A stretch of 64,000 bases of DNA from Citrobacter sp. wls619 (GCF_005281345.1 NZ_SZXJ01000060.1:25475-89474); one strand, 5' to 3'; positions 46,067 through 56,082 are shown, numbered from the stretch's first letter. Numbers and translations are program-made. Notes: generated by a model not told the origin, from the sequence alone.

Positions 46067-48265
46067 ATGTCTGCCGCTATTGAGACCTCCGGACAGGTCT
46101 ACAAGAAAATCTCACAAGAAGTTGGACGCATTCTCGATAATCTTACTAAGCCTGTAACCGACACTGCGCTAAAGAAAGCCAACGACCAAGCCCGTCTTCA
46201 ACTTGAAAGTTTCCAGACACGGTTAAATGAAGCCATCGAAAGCTTGAGCGCGAATGCTGAGTGGGAGACGTTTACTATCGCCTTCTACGGCGAAACAAAC
46301 GCCGGAAAATCAACCGTTATTGAAGCACTGCGCATCCTGCTTAAGGAAGAATCTAAACTCGCCAGACAAGATGCTTTTCGCAAGTTTCAGCAACAACATA
46401 ATCTCTCGCCTGAGATTCTTGAGAACAACGAACGGCTGTTGAAAGACAATGAGACCCGGACCGAGGCCCTTAGCCGGGCTATAGCAGAATTACGAGGAAG
46501 CTATGCTGCGCGGGAAGCTGAACTTGAGAAAGAATTGTCGCTACTGAGCACGCTTATTGAAGATCAGAAAAAGCATTGGTCCGCAATACGTCGGCTGATA
46601 GCCCTATACATTCTATCCCCAGAGCAAAAACAACAACAACAGCTGAGGAAGCGACAACTGGCATTGGACGCTGAAATTAGTCAGGCAACACAGTCCTTAA
46701 CAAGCCAGCAAGCGGAATGCGACAGAGAGCGGCAGACGATTATAGAGCTACGGGCAAGAGTGGAGAACCAACTTGGCGAACTAAACGCGCTGGCGGATGG
46801 TGAAATCATCGGCACTGGTCTGTCAGACTTCACTCTGGACGCCACTCTTTATCCTTTCGAAGCACATGGCCAGCGTTTTGCTCTACTGGATATTCCTGGT
46901 ATTGAAGGTAAAGAGAGCAAGGTGCTCGAACAAATTAAGCGAGCGGTCGAGAAAGCGCATGCGGTGTTTTATGTAACCAGCAAAGCAACTGCACCGCAGA
47001 AAGGTGATGAAGAAAATCCCGGAACACTGGAGAAAATTAAATCACACCTTAATGCGCAGACCGAGGTCTGGACATTGTTTAATAAGCGTGTGACAAATGC
47101 GATGAGTCTTAACAAACCCTTGGTGAATGAGGATGAAGCGCAGAGTATCAAGGATCTTAATGAAAAAATGCGCGAACAACTGGGTGACAACTATCGAGAT
47201 ACGCTGGTTGTCAGCGCCATGCCAGGGTTTCTCAGTGTGGCTGAACATTTGGTGCCTGGCGGGTCGTACATTAAAAGCCGCGATAAATTTCTAAAATCCT
47301 TTACCAGAGAACAGTTACTTGAGAAAACGGGCGTTGCGGAACTTGCGCGCGTATTAACACAGCAGCTCGTGACCGACAGCAAAGAAAAAATTACCCGCTC
47401 AAACACCCAAAAAACTCGCGTTGTGCTGGATGATATTGCAGCACAAGTGACTACGCTGCAACAGGACACCTATGCCGGGCTTGCCAGTCAGTTCAGTGAT
47501 AAAAAAGACAGTGCGCATAAGCAGCTTGACCTTGCTCTGAAGTCACTGTACCAGCGACTGATTGACCGAGCTGATGAGGGAATTAACCAGTTCCGTAATC
47601 AGGCACGGGAACAAGTTTATCAGGCCATTGACGGTGACATTAGCACCGACCGTTTTAAAAGTGAGCTGGAGTCTGCCATCAGCAGGGAGCACGGCAAGCT
47701 TGAAAAATCCCTCCCAGAAGCACTGAAAAAAGAGCTCGAACGTTTTCAGCTTGAGACTAGCGACATTATTGAGCAATTCCAGCAGCACGCTCACGAGATA
47801 CTCGACACCTTCGCAAGCCTGCAAAAACATCAGTTCAGTAGCGAGTTTCCACTCACCATTGATATTGATAATGGCATCAAGGTCTCAGGGCTATTGGCAT
47901 CGCTTGCAGGAGGTGCGCTGCTATTTTGGAACCCTGCGGGATGGCTAGTCCTTGCCCCTGCACTCGCAAGCCTTGCCTTTGCGGCTTACAAGGCGGTGCG
48001 CAGCTTTTTCAGCTCCAACTACAAAATGTCGCAACAGAAGCAGTCAGCTGACAAAAATCTCAGCAATGTGGCCGCTCATATGAATGGCGCAATCTTAGAA
48101 GGTATCGAAAAGGCCTTCCCTGAACTGAAGAAGAAAATAGCCGAACTCAAAGTAATGTTGGAAGCACCGGTACAGCAGGTATCAAGCATAAATGAGATTT
48201 TGACTCAGGCGGCAGCAGCGTTGCGCCTGTTATCTAATGAAATTGATTTTTCTGGAGCTAAGTAA
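46067..48265 (+). CDS. Dynamin-like GTPase, fused LeoB-LeoC type
   Basis: 732 residues from MSAAIETSGQVYKK (AAGGA 7 nt upstream; an ATG 21 codons earlier lacks a ribosome site). P-loop GETNAGKS (75-82), long charged coiled coil (about 100-245), switch DIPG (275-278), and NKR at 339-341 in place of T/NKxD. A helical stalk follows, with a hydrophobic paddle at about 602-650 (GLLASLAGGALLFW, LVLAPALASLAFAAY). In enterotoxigenic E. coli the partner of LeoA is split into LeoB and LeoC; here one polypeptide appears to span both. Such proteins bind and remodel membranes. The stop overlaps the next start (TAATG). Confidence 0.85.
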   Translation: MSAAIETSGQVYKKISQEVGRILDNLTKPVTDTALKKANDQARLQLESFQTRLNEAIESLSANAEWETFTIAFYGETNAGKSTVIEALRILLKEESKLARQDAFRKFQQQHNLSPEILENNERLLKDNETRTEALSRAIAELRGSYAAREAELEKELSLLSTLIEDQKKHWSAIRRLIALYILSPEQKQQQQLRKRQLALDAEISQATQSLTSQQAECDRERQTIIELRARVENQLGELNALADGEIIGTGLSDFTLDATLYPFEAHGQRFALLDIPGIEGKESKVLEQIKRAVEKAHAVFYVTSKATAPQKGDEENPGTLEKIKSHLNAQTEVWTLFNKRVTNAMSLNKPLVNEDEAQSIKDLNEKMREQLGDNYRDTLVVSAMPGFLSVAEHLVPGGSYIKSRDKFLKSFTREQLLEKTGVAELARVLTQQLVTDSKEKITRSNTQKTRVVLDDIAAQVTTLQQDTYAGLASQFSDKKDSAHKQLDLALKSLYQRLIDRADEGINQFRNQAREQVYQAIDGDISTDRFKSELESAISREHGKLEKSLPEALKKELERFQLETSDIIEQFQQHAHEILDTFASLQKHQFSSEFPLTIDIDNGIKVSGLLASLAGGALLFWNPAGWLVLAPALASLAFAAYKAVRSFFSSNYKMSQQKQSADKNLSNVAAHMNGAILEGIEKAFPELKKKIAELKVMLEAPVQQVSSINEILTQAAAALRLLSNEIDFSGAK

Positions 48266-49971
48266 TGGAAAAAACGCTTGAGGCTTTTAAAGCGCAACAG
48301 TTACGCAATATTTACATTTTGGATGAACTGACTGCATTTCTCGAGCAGGGGGAAAAGGTCGGTGTCCCGGTCGATGTACAACTTATTCATAAAATTGAGG
48401 CGGCCAAAGAGAATGCTGCGAATGGGAAATTAAAAATCGCTCTGATCGGAGGTTTTTCCGAAGGTAAAACCTCCATTGCAGCGGCATGGATGGGGCGTCT
48501 GGATAAAGCTAGCATGAACATCAGCCATCAGGAGTCATCCAACGAAGTCAAAGTGTACGACGTGGGTTCTGATTTTGTTCTGATCGATACGCCTGGGCTG
48601 TTTGGTTTTAAAGAGCAGTTCAATGAGGACACCCGAGCCGTCGAAAAATACAAGGACATGACAAAAAAGTATATCAGCGAGGCACATCTGATCCTCTACG
48701 TCATGAACTCCACCAACCCGATTAAAGAAAGCCACAAGGCCGACCTTGAATGGTTGTTCCGCACACTGAACCTGCTCGACCGAACGGTGTTTGTGCTTAG
48801 CCGTTTCGATGAGGTAGCTGACGTAGAGGACGAAGAGGATTACACGTCTAATATGCTGGTGAAACGCCAAAATGTGAGTTCTCGCCTTAGTGACCTGATT
48901 GCGCTGACCCAGCAGGAACGTGATGCGCTCAGTATTGTTGCTGTTGCGGCCAACCCCTTTGATATGGGAACGGAATATTGGCTGGAGAATCCTGACAAAT
49001 TCCAGGCCCTTTCCCACATCGTCGAATTGCAGGATGCGACAAGTTACAAAATCGAGCGCAGCGGCGGTGCACTGGCACTGAGTGAAGAGACGAAAAAGAG
49101 CGTAATAAAGGATATTTTGTTCCGAAAACTTCCTGAGGCGATCGCTAACGATGATCGAATTAAGAAGGAGGTTGAAGGTCTTTCATCGATGCATACCCGG
49201 CTCTCTAAAGAGCTGCTCATGATGCAACGCGACATCACTGACGCCCGCATCAGTTTGAAAACCTTCGTTACTGATTACTTTAAAGATTTGATTTTGAGGG
49301 CCAAAGGCCTAAGTCTCGAAACCTATGTGGAATTTTTCGAGAACGAAATAGGCGAAAAAGGCATCGTGATTAATACCCGTCTCGAAAACGAGTTCGATCG
49401 TCGTGTCCAGTCCGTTAACAATGCTATCCGGAAAATGCATCTGGGCTACAGTGCGGAGATTAATCATTACAACGGTAATATTGCAGCCATGGGTAAGCAA
49501 GGGCTCAATTACATCGTTAAGAGCAATTTCATCAACAGTACAACCGTGATTGCGGCGCGTGATGGCGTGGTAACGGTTGGCAAAATGGCCGGATTAGAAC
49601 TGGGCAAATTTCTGAAATTTAAGCCCTGGGGTGCCATAAAATTTGCAAAAGGCATGAACGGCGCGCTGGTATTTGTCGGCGTTGCGCTTGAACTCTGGGA
49701 TACCTATAACCAAGCGAAACGTGAAGAAGAGTTCAAGAAAATGATTGAATCCATGGTGGGAAATTTTAATCAGCAGCGCGAGGGGTTGATTAATACGCTG
49801 GAAGAGAGTGATTTTGACCGTAAGCATTTTACCGGCTTCGCAGAGATGCAGGACGAAATGACCAATCTTGAGACAACGATGCAGGCGATCCGCGAGCAAC
49901 AATCCCTTTTTTCCCGCTGGCGCGCGGATGCGGAAGCGATTGACGCTGAATACACGCGTGCGAACGACTGA
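48265..49971 (+). CDS. leoA: Dynamin-like GTPase, LeoA family
   Basis: 568 residues. P-loop GGFSEGKTS (62-70), switch DTPGLFGF (108-115) and guanine-specificity motif SRFD (179-182); the stalk is mostly helical, with a weakly hydrophobic segment near 455-485 (GALVFVGVALELW). Length and layout fit LeoA of enterotoxigenic E. coli, a bacterial dynamin linked to vesicle-associated toxin secretion. Translationally coupled to the LeoBC gene by TAATG. No toxin genes lie nearby, so a membrane-surveillance or phage-defence role is as plausible as secretion. Confidence 0.85.
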   Translation: MEKTLEAFKAQQLRNIYILDELTAFLEQGEKVGVPVDVQLIHKIEAAKENAANGKLKIALIGGFSEGKTSIAAAWMGRLDKASMNISHQESSNEVKVYDVGSDFVLIDTPGLFGFKEQFNEDTRAVEKYKDMTKKYISEAHLILYVMNSTNPIKESHKADLEWLFRTLNLLDRTVFVLSRFDEVADVEDEEDYTSNMLVKRQNVSSRLSDLIALTQQERDALSIVAVAANPFDMGTEYWLENPDKFQALSHIVELQDATSYKIERSGGALALSEETKKSVIKDILFRKLPEAIANDDRIKKEVEGLSSMHTRLSKELLMMQRDITDARISLKTFVTDYFKDLILRAKGLSLETYVEFFENEIGEKGIVINTRLENEFDRRVQSVNNAIRKMHLGYSAEINHYNGNIAAMGKQGLNYIVKSNFINSTTVIAARDGVVTVGKMAGLELGKFLKFKPWGAIKFAKGMNGALVFVGVALELWDTYNQAKREEEFKKMIESMVGNFNQQREGLINTLEESDFDRKHFTGFAEMQDEMTNLETTMQAIREQQSLFSRWRADAEAIDAEYTRAND

Positions 49972-50218
49972 GTCTGGAAGAAACCTGGATGGGCACGGAG
50001 GGTTGTAATGTGCCTGGCCCAGATACGTATTCAAATGATGCCTTGAAGATGGCGCAGGACTTATTGCTTTAACTTTTAAATGTCTAAATGGATCCTGGCC
50101 TTCGCCCTCGCCTTTGCAAGAGGCAGTCGCTAACCACGTTCGCTTCTGGCACAGAGCGGAGGAAGGCCCCCCTGCAAATTTTGCAGAATTTAAGGATTCA
50201 TTTTAGGGAGGAATTTTG

Positions 50219-50239
50219 ATGAAGAAAAAATCCAGCTAA
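50219..50239 (+). other. Six-codon ORF with strong ribosome site
   Basis: ATG-AAG-AAA-AAA-TCC-AGC-TAA (MKKKSS) preceded by AGGGAGGAATTTTG, an unusually strong Shine-Dalgarno. The terminator stem begins at the next base. It lies 250 bp after leoA. It may be a remnant signal-peptide start or chance. Confidence 0.3.
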
Positions 50240-50269
50240 AAACCGGGCATCGCGCCCGGTTTAACTTTT
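50240..50269. terminator. Bidirectional terminator between leoA and dcp
   Basis: Perfect stem AAACCGGGC/GCCCGGTTT with a 5-nt loop. T-rich on both sides (AACTTTTT on +, TTTTTAGC on -), so it serves both the leo-like operon and dcp. Confidence 0.85.
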
Positions 50270-50283
50270 TGGCTGACAATGTC

Positions 50284-52329
50284 TTAAGCGCTCAAACCAC
50301 GGTGTTTGAGCATTGGCTCCATTTTGGGGTCGCGGCCACTCCACTGGCGATAAAGCTCAGCTAAATCAGTGCTGTTACCACGGGACAAAACCGCTTCGCG
50401 GAATTTCTGTCCGTTTTCACGAGTCAACCCGCCCTGTTCTACAAACCACTGATAGCCGTCATCGGCCAGCATTTGCGTCCATAAATAAGCGTAATACCCT
50501 GCGGCATAACCACCGCCGAAGATATGGGCGAAATAGCTACTGCGATAACGCGGCGGTACAGCCTGCAGATCCAGTCCTTCCGCAGCCAGGGCCTGTTGCT
50601 CAAATTCATCGACTGACAGTGATGACACACTCTGCTCCAGGCTGTGCCAGCGCATATCCAGCAATGCAGCGCTGAGAAGCTCCGTCATATCATAACCTTT
50701 GTTAAACAAGCTGGCCCGTTGCATCTTCTCCAGCAATGGCTGGGGCATTTTTTCACCCGTTTCAACATGGCGAGCATAACGCGCAAAAACCTGCGGATCA
50801 CTCGCCCAGTGTTCGTTAATCTGCGACGGGAACTCGACGAAATCACGCGGGGTATTCGTGCCTGACAGCGTTGCATACCGTTGGCTGGCAAACAGACCAT
50901 GTAACGTGTGTCCGAACTCATGGAACAACGTGATGACATCATCCCACAGCAGCAAGGCGGGTTGGCCCTGAGCAGGTTTCTGATAGTTGCAGACGTTGTA
51001 AATGACCGGTCTGGTTTCATTTTGCAGCGATTGCTCAACAAAATTCCCCATCCAGGCACCACCACTTTTTGAGTCACGGGCAAAGAAATCACCATAAAAC
51101 AGCGCCAGTCCTACGCCATCATGATCGAAAATTTCCCAAACCCGTACATCCGGATGATAAACAGGGATGTCAAAGCGCTCGATGAATTTAATGCCAAACA
51201 GTTGGTTTGCTGCCCAGAAAACACCTTCATTCAGCACCGTATCAAGGGCAAAGTAAGGTTTAAGTAGCGCTTCATCAAGAGCATATTTTTCACGGCGTAC
51301 CTGCTCGGCATAGAATGCCCAGTCCCAGGCCTCAACCTCGAATTCGCCCTGTTGCTGGTTAATCGCTTTCTGAATTTCAGCCTGCTCATTCAGCGCACGT
51401 TGACGTGCAGCAGGCACGATCGCCCGCATAAAAGAGAGTGCCGCTGCTGGCGTTTTCGCCATCTGATCGGCAATTTTCCAGGCTGCAAAATTCGCAAAGC
51501 CCAGTAATGTTGCCTGCTCTTTGCGGATCTCCACCAGCCGTTTAATGATAGCGCGGGTATCGTTGGCATCATTTTTTTCCGCCCGCGTCCATGCCTGGGT
51601 AAACAGGTTTTCTCGTGTCTGTCGATCGCGTAATGCAGCAAGCGCCGGTTGTTGTGTGGTGTTCAATAGTGGGATAACCCAGCGTCCCTCAAGTCCTTTG
51701 TCACTGGCGGCTAGCGCCGCAACGGCAATTTCCTCTGCACTAAGTCCGTCAAGTCGCCGGACATCATCCACGACCAGTGCACCTGCTTTGTTCGCCGCCA
51801 GCAGACGCTGATTGAACTGACTGGTTAGCGTCGCCGACTCCGTATTTAGCGCTTTCAGGCGCGCTTTGTCGGCGTCATTAAGACGCGCACCTGCCAACAC
51901 AAAGCGTTGGTGAACCACCTCCAACAGACGCAATGACTCACCTTCCAGCTCCAGCGAAGAGCGTTGCTGCCAGACGGCATCTATACGCGCAAAAAGTGCG
52001 TCATTGAGGTAGATATCATTGGCCAGCGCAGCCAGTTCGGCGGAGAAGGCCTCGTCAAGCCGCTGCAGCTCATCGTTGGTATGCGCCGCCGTCATCGCAA
52101 AAAAAACGCTGGTGACGCGCGTCAACAACGCCCCACTTTGCTCAAGCGCCAGCAATGTATTTGTGAAATCAGGAGCCTGTTGGTTTTGCACAATCGCCGC
52201 TATTTCAGCGCGTTTTTGTTTCACACCTTCATCAAACGCGGGCCGATAATGGCAATCTTCAATCTGATCAAATTGCGGTGCCTGGTAAGGTAATGTGCTG
52301 TGGTGCAAAAAAGGATTTGTTAACGACAT
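50284..52329 (-). CDS. dcp: Peptidyl-dipeptidase Dcp
   Basis: 681 residues, the E. coli length. Zinc metallopeptidase of family M3; the zinc motif is HEFGH (about 468-472) in ITLFHEFGHTLHGLF, with the third ligand downstream. It removes C-terminal dipeptides from peptides in the cytoplasm or periplasm; no signal peptide is seen. Position before the divergent ydfG is as in K-12. Confidence 0.96.
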   Translation of the reverse strand: MSLTNPFLHHSTLPYQAPQFDQIEDCHYRPAFDEGVKQKRAEIAAIVQNQQAPDFTNTLLALEQSGALLTRVTSVFFAMTAAHTNDELQRLDEAFSAELAALANDIYLNDALFARIDAVWQQRSSLELEGESLRLLEVVHQRFVLAGARLNDADKARLKALNTESATLTSQFNQRLLAANKAGALVVDDVRRLDGLSAEEIAVAALAASDKGLEGRWVIPLLNTTQQPALAALRDRQTRENLFTQAWTRAEKNDANDTRAIIKRLVEIRKEQATLLGFANFAAWKIADQMAKTPAAALSFMRAIVPAARQRALNEQAEIQKAINQQQGEFEVEAWDWAFYAEQVRREKYALDEALLKPYFALDTVLNEGVFWAANQLFGIKFIERFDIPVYHPDVRVWEIFDHDGVGLALFYGDFFARDSKSGGAWMGNFVEQSLQNETRPVIYNVCNYQKPAQGQPALLLWDDVITLFHEFGHTLHGLFASQRYATLSGTNTPRDFVEFPSQINEHWASDPQVFARYARHVETGEKMPQPLLEKMQRASLFNKGYDMTELLSAALLDMRWHSLEQSVSSLSVDEFEQQALAAEGLDLQAVPPRYRSSYFAHIFGGGYAAGYYAYLWTQMLADDGYQWFVEQGGLTRENGQKFREAVLSRGNSTDLAELYRQWSGRDPKMEPMLKHRGLSA

Positions 52330-52466
52330 CTTTTCCTCCTGAAAACGATTTGTTTACTAGAGTAGGCCTCCCAGGATTCGACCGCAATCTCGTTAAGCAG
52401 GAATAGCTCTGAACAGAAATGACGTGCTATGGTAGTACTACATAAAAAGCGTTGAGGAACAGTGAG

Positions 52467-53213
52467 ATGATCGTTTTAGTAACCGGAGCAACAGCAGGTT
52501 TTGGTGAGTGCATTACGCGTCGTTTTATTGAGAATGGGCATAAAGTTATTGCCACCGGACGCCGCCAGGAACGTCTGCAGGAACTGAAAGATGAACTGGG
52601 TAATAATCTGTATACCGCCCAGCTTGACGTACGCAATCGCGCATCCATTGAAGAGATGCTGGACGCCCTGCCCGCCGAATGGCGCAATATCGATATTCTG
52701 GTCAACAATGCCGGTCTGGCGCTGGGTCTTGAGCCAGCCCACAAAGCGAATGTTGATGACTGGGAAACCATGATCGATACCAACAACAAAGGCCTGATTT
52801 ATATGACGCGTGCCGTTCTGCCTGGCATGGTCGAGCGTAACCGCGGCCACATTATTAATATCGGCTCTACCGCCGGTAGTTGGCCTTATGCTGGCGGGAA
52901 CGTGTATGGTGCAACCAAAGCGTTTGTTCGTCAGTTTAGTCTGAACCTGCGTACAGATTTACACGGCACCGCGATCCGCGTTACCGACATTGAACCCGGA
53001 CTGGTTGGCGGTACCGAGTTCTCTAATGTGCGTTTCAAAGGCGACGATGATAAAGCAGGTAAAACCTACGAAAATACCACTGCACTGACTCCGCAAGATG
53101 TCACTGAAGCCGTATGGTGGGTTGCTTCGTTACCGGCTCATGTCAACATCAATACCCTTGAGATGATGCCAGTCACCCAGTCTTTTGCCGGGCTCAGCGT
53201 GCATCGAAGCTAA
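52467..53213 (+). CDS. ydfG: NADP-dependent 3-hydroxy acid dehydrogenase YdfG
   Basis: 248 residues from MIVLVTGATAGFGE. Short-chain dehydrogenase with TGATAGFGE (6-14), catalytic Ser in NIGSTAGSWPYAGG and YGATK (Tyr about 147). In E. coli it oxidises L-allo-threonine and serine and reduces malonic semialdehyde from the Rut pathway. Five extra residues in the open frame upstream lack support. Confidence 0.96.
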   Translation: MIVLVTGATAGFGECITRRFIENGHKVIATGRRQERLQELKDELGNNLYTAQLDVRNRASIEEMLDALPAEWRNIDILVNNAGLALGLEPAHKANVDDWETMIDTNNKGLIYMTRAVLPGMVERNRGHIINIGSTAGSWPYAGGNVYGATKAFVRQFSLNLRTDLHGTAIRVTDIEPGLVGGTEFSNVRFKGDDDKAGKTYENTTALTPQDVTEAVWWVASLPAHVNINTLEMMPVTQSFAGLSVHRS

Positions 53214-53218
53214 ATGAG

Positions 53219-53241
53219 ATACCCGGCCTTGTGCCGGGTAT
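53219..53241 (+). terminator. Hairpin after ydfG
   Basis: Perfect stem ATACCCGGC/GCCGGGTAT with a 5-nt loop, starting 6 nt after the stop. No U tract follows, so termination is uncertain. Confidence 0.5.
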
Positions 53242-53299
53242 AGAAAGCGCGCGATAAGTGATAAAATAGCCGGGTTAACTCTCTAATAAGTAAGAATGA

Positions 53300-53986
53300 A
53301 TGACCGTAGAAACGCAGCTCAACCCTACACAGCCGGTAAATCAACAGATTTACCGTATTCTTCGCAGCGATATCGTGCATTGCCTGATTGCACCCGGTAC
53401 GCCATTGTCGGAGAAAGAGGTTTCCGTACGCTTTAACGTGTCTCGCCAGCCGGTACGAGAAGCATTCATCAAACTGGCAGAGAACGGTTTGATTCAGATC
53501 CGTCCACAACGTGGCAGTTACGTGAATAAGATCTCGCTGTCGCAGGTGCGAAATGGCTGTTTTGTACGTCAGGCCATTGAGTGTGCCGTAGCCCGCCGCG
53601 CCGCCTCGATGATCACCGACAACCAGTGCTATCAACTGGAACAAAACCTGCATCAACAACGCATTGCCATTGACCGTAAGCAGCTCAACGATTTTTTCCA
53701 GCTTGATGATGAGTTTCATCAGAAACTGGCATTAATCGCTGATTGCCAGCTTGCCTGGGACACCGTCGAGAATATTAAAGCCACGATTGACCGTGTGCGC
53801 TATATGAGTCTGGACCATGTCTCCCCACCTGAAATGCTACTTCGTCAGCACCATGATATCTTTGCAGCGCTGGTAAAACATGATGGCGATGCCGTCGAAC
53901 ACGCAATGAAGCTGCACCTACAGGAAATTAGCGAATCTGTTCAGCTTATTCGTCAGGAAAATAGCGACTGGTTTAGCGAAGACTAA
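53300..53986 (+). CDS. rspR: GntR/FadR-family regulator RspR (YdfH)
   Basis: 228 residues. Winged helix at the N-terminus ([22 protein letters not shown], then [28 protein letters not shown]) and a FadR-C-type helical effector domain. In E. coli it represses rspAB and may respond to a sugar acid or its lactone. Here rspA lies 4.7 kb downstream, with ydfI and ydfJ between. Confidence 0.94.
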   Translation: MTVETQLNPTQPVNQQIYRILRSDIVHCLIAPGTPLSEKEVSVRFNVSRQPVREAFIKLAENGLIQIRPQRGSYVNKISLSQVRNGCFVRQAIECAVARRAASMITDNQCYQLEQNLHQQRIAIDRKQLNDFFQLDDEFHQKLALIADCQLAWDTVENIKATIDRVRYMSLDHVSPPEMLLRQHHDIFAALVKHDGDAVEHAMKLHLQEISESVQLIRQENSDWFSED

Positions 53987-53992
53987 TACGTA

Positions 53993-54016
53993 GCTCACCT
54001 CTTACTGAGGTGAGTT
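53993..54016 (+). terminator. Terminator after rspR
   Basis: Stem CTCACCTC/GAGGTGAG with a 5-nt loop and a short T run. Confidence 0.65.
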
Positions 54017-54066
54017 TCCCCGAACGATTCCCTCTCCTGCATATCCCCATAAAAAAAGCTGTGATT

Positions 54067-54112
54067 TTGATCGAAAACAAAAAAAATCATTAACGAGAAG
54101 CGTATTTATATT
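54067..54112 (+). promoter_or_regulatory. FNR-type promoter of ydfZ
   Basis: TTGAT-CGAA-AACAA (54067-54080) matches the FNR consensus except one base. A -10 (TATTTA 54103 or TATATT 54107) places it near -41.5, the class II position. ydfZ is FNR-activated in E. coli. A hairpin AAAGCCC/GGGCTTT (54133-54148) lies in the leader. Confidence 0.75.
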
Positions 54113-54176
54113 GCGCCCGTTACGTGGGACTAAAAGCCCACGGGCTTTGACGGTAAGTTGGAAAGGAGAAAACACC

Positions 54177-54380
54177 ATGAAAACATACGATCGTAACCGC
54201 AACGCAATCACCACTGGCAGCCGTGTCATGATTAGTGACACCGGACTCACCGGCCGCATTACAGCCATTGACACCGATGGCCTGACCGCTGAGCAAATCC
54301 GCCGCGGTAAAACAGTGGAAATCGAAGGATGTGAAGGCAAATATGCCCCCCTCGAACTGATTCGTTTAGGCATGAACTAA
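54177..54380 (+). CDS. ydfZ: Small selenium-associated protein YdfZ
   Basis: 67 residues from [19 protein letters not shown], with AAAGGAG upstream; same length as E. coli. The single Cys is in EGCEGKYAP. The E. coli protein was reported to bind selenium non-covalently. Anaerobic expression through FNR is expected from the promoter. Confidence 0.95.
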   Translation: MKTYDRNRNAITTGSRVMISDTGLTGRITAIDTDGLTAEQIRRGKTVEIEGCEGKYAPLELIRLGMN

Positions 54381-54404
54381 TTGGTGTGAATGCCAAAACA
54401 ATGC

Positions 54405-54436
54405 GCCATCTGGCTGTCGTTAAAGCCGGATGGCGA
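54405..54436. terminator. Hairpin between convergent ydfZ and ydfI
   Basis: CGCCATC(t)GGCT pairs with AGCC(g)GATGGCG around an 8-nt loop. Poor U tracts on both sides. Confidence 0.5.
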
Positions 54437-54445
54437 CATAAAGCG

Positions 54446-55921
54446 TTATCTTACTGACTGTAATTTCGCCGCATATTTCGCAACCGTTGCCTTCGCACCT
54501 TCCGCCAACAAAGTCAGGTACGCTTCTGTAACCCGCTTTTTAAACAGTTCAATCTGTGGCAGTTCGTTACCAAAAATAGCGTCAATAGCCAATAGCGCCT
54601 GCACGCGATCTTCACCTTCGTGACTGTTCTGTACCGCTTTCTGGATCACTGGCAGCAGTGGATCGCTAATTTCAATGGCTTGTCCCTGCTCATCCACACC
54701 CCCGACATAGCGCATCCAACCTGCCACACCGAGTGCAAGCAGATCAAAACCACTACCGTGCACGATGTGCCAACGCACAGAGTCAAGCATACGTTGCGGC
54801 AGTTTCTGACTACCGTCCATGGCAATCTGCCAGGTACGGTGGCGCAACGCCGGGTTGCTATAGCGGTCAATCAGTGAGTCGGCATAATGCTGGAGATCCA
54901 CCCCTTTCACTTTTAATGTTGGCGCTTGCTCCTGCAGCATCAAGGCGCGGGCGGCGAGACGATAGTTCTCATCCCCCATGCAGTCGTTGATGTGTTGATA
55001 TCCTGCCAGGTAGCCGAGGTAAGCAAGGAAAGAGTGGCTGCCGTTAAGCATACGCAACTTCATCTCTTCGAACGGGATAACATCTGCCACCAGTTCAGCC
55101 CCGGCTTTTTCCCATTCTGGACGCCCAGCGACAAAGTTATCTTCAATGACCCACTGACGGAACGGTTCGCATGCCACACCCGCCGGATCGCGCACCCCGG
55201 TAAGTTGTTCAATTTTGTCCAGCGTATCTGCGGTTACCGCCGGGACAATACGGTCAACCATTGTTGACGGGAACGTCACATGTTGTTCGATCCATGCGGC
55301 CAGCTCAGCATCCACCGCGCGTGCATATGCGGTGACAACATTGCGCATCACATGACCGTTTTCGGGCATGTTGTCACAAGACATCACAGTAAACGCACCT
55401 AAACCTGCGGCTTTACGGCGTGCAAGTGCTTCAACCACCACACCCGGCGCCGTCTTCGGCTGTTTTGGATTTTGCAGGTCGGCGGCAATCATCGGGTTAT
55501 CCAACATCAATTGCCCGGTTGCCGGAGAGTGGCAATACCCCTTCTCAGTAATGGTCAGGGAAACGATCGCCACCTGCGGTTCGCACAGCGCGGCCAGTAC
55601 TGCTTCCAGTCCATCAACCTGCGCATGCAACGCCTTTTTCACCACGCCAACAACTCTTGCGGTCCAGGCATCCGCAGACATTTCCGCAACGGTGTACAGG
55701 TTATCTTGCTGTTTCAAATCAGCAATCTGCTGCTCTCCGCCAATCAGGTTTACTTCGCAGTATCCCCAGTCACTATTGTGATCTGCTGCCAGAATGTCAG
55801 CGTATACCCCCTGGTGTGCGCGGTGGAAAGCACCGAACCCCAGGTGAACAATACGCGGAACCAATTTTGTACGATCGTAGCCAGGAAGTGCAGCCTTTGC
55901 CGCTAAGAGCTTGTTTTGCAT
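54446..55921 (-). CDS. ydfI: Mannitol-dehydrogenase-family oxidoreductase YdfI
   Basis: 491 residues, very close to E. coli YdfI (486). NAD-binding [18 protein letters not shown] and catalytic [23 protein letters not shown]. It reduces D-mannonate/fructuronate-type sugar acids. With ydfJ and rspA upstream on the same strand it forms a likely sugar-acid uptake and oxidation operon, under RspR control by inference. Confidence 0.94.
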   Translation of the reverse strand: MQNKLLAAKAALPGYDRTKLVPRIVHLGFGAFHRAHQGVYADILAADHNSDWGYCEVNLIGGEQQIADLKQQDNLYTVAEMSADAWTARVVGVVKKALHAQVDGLEAVLAALCEPQVAIVSLTITEKGYCHSPATGQLMLDNPMIAADLQNPKQPKTAPGVVVEALARRKAAGLGAFTVMSCDNMPENGHVMRNVVTAYARAVDAELAAWIEQHVTFPSTMVDRIVPAVTADTLDKIEQLTGVRDPAGVACEPFRQWVIEDNFVAGRPEWEKAGAELVADVIPFEEMKLRMLNGSHSFLAYLGYLAGYQHINDCMGDENYRLAARALMLQEQAPTLKVKGVDLQHYADSLIDRYSNPALRHRTWQIAMDGSQKLPQRMLDSVRWHIVHGSGFDLLALGVAGWMRYVGGVDEQGQAIEISDPLLPVIQKAVQNSHEGEDRVQALLAIDAIFGNELPQIELFKKRVTEAYLTLLAEGAKATVAKYAAKLQSVR

Positions 55922-56054
55922 TGTATGACCTACTTATCAATGAAATCAGGACTGTCTCAGAGTAACGCCTGTATGGTTGTATGTTTTGATTTGCATTAAA
56001 CTTTCTATGATTGGTATGACATCATTTATTTAGTTGTGTACCAAAGTCGGTGAA

Positions 56055-56077
56055 TTTGGCGGCATACTGCCGCCAAA
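56055..56077 (-). other. Intercistronic hairpin between ydfJ and ydfI
   Basis: Perfect stem TTTGGCGGC/GCCGCCAAA with a 5-nt loop just after ydfJ; no U tract. Likely an mRNA-processing or stability element. Confidence 0.55.
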
Positions 56078-56082
56078 GGATA

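Noticed and set aside
49972..50218. Very short open frames after leoA, such as one of 17 codons starting MSKWILAF
   Set aside because: No ribosome site and no similarity that I recognise; composition not gene-like.
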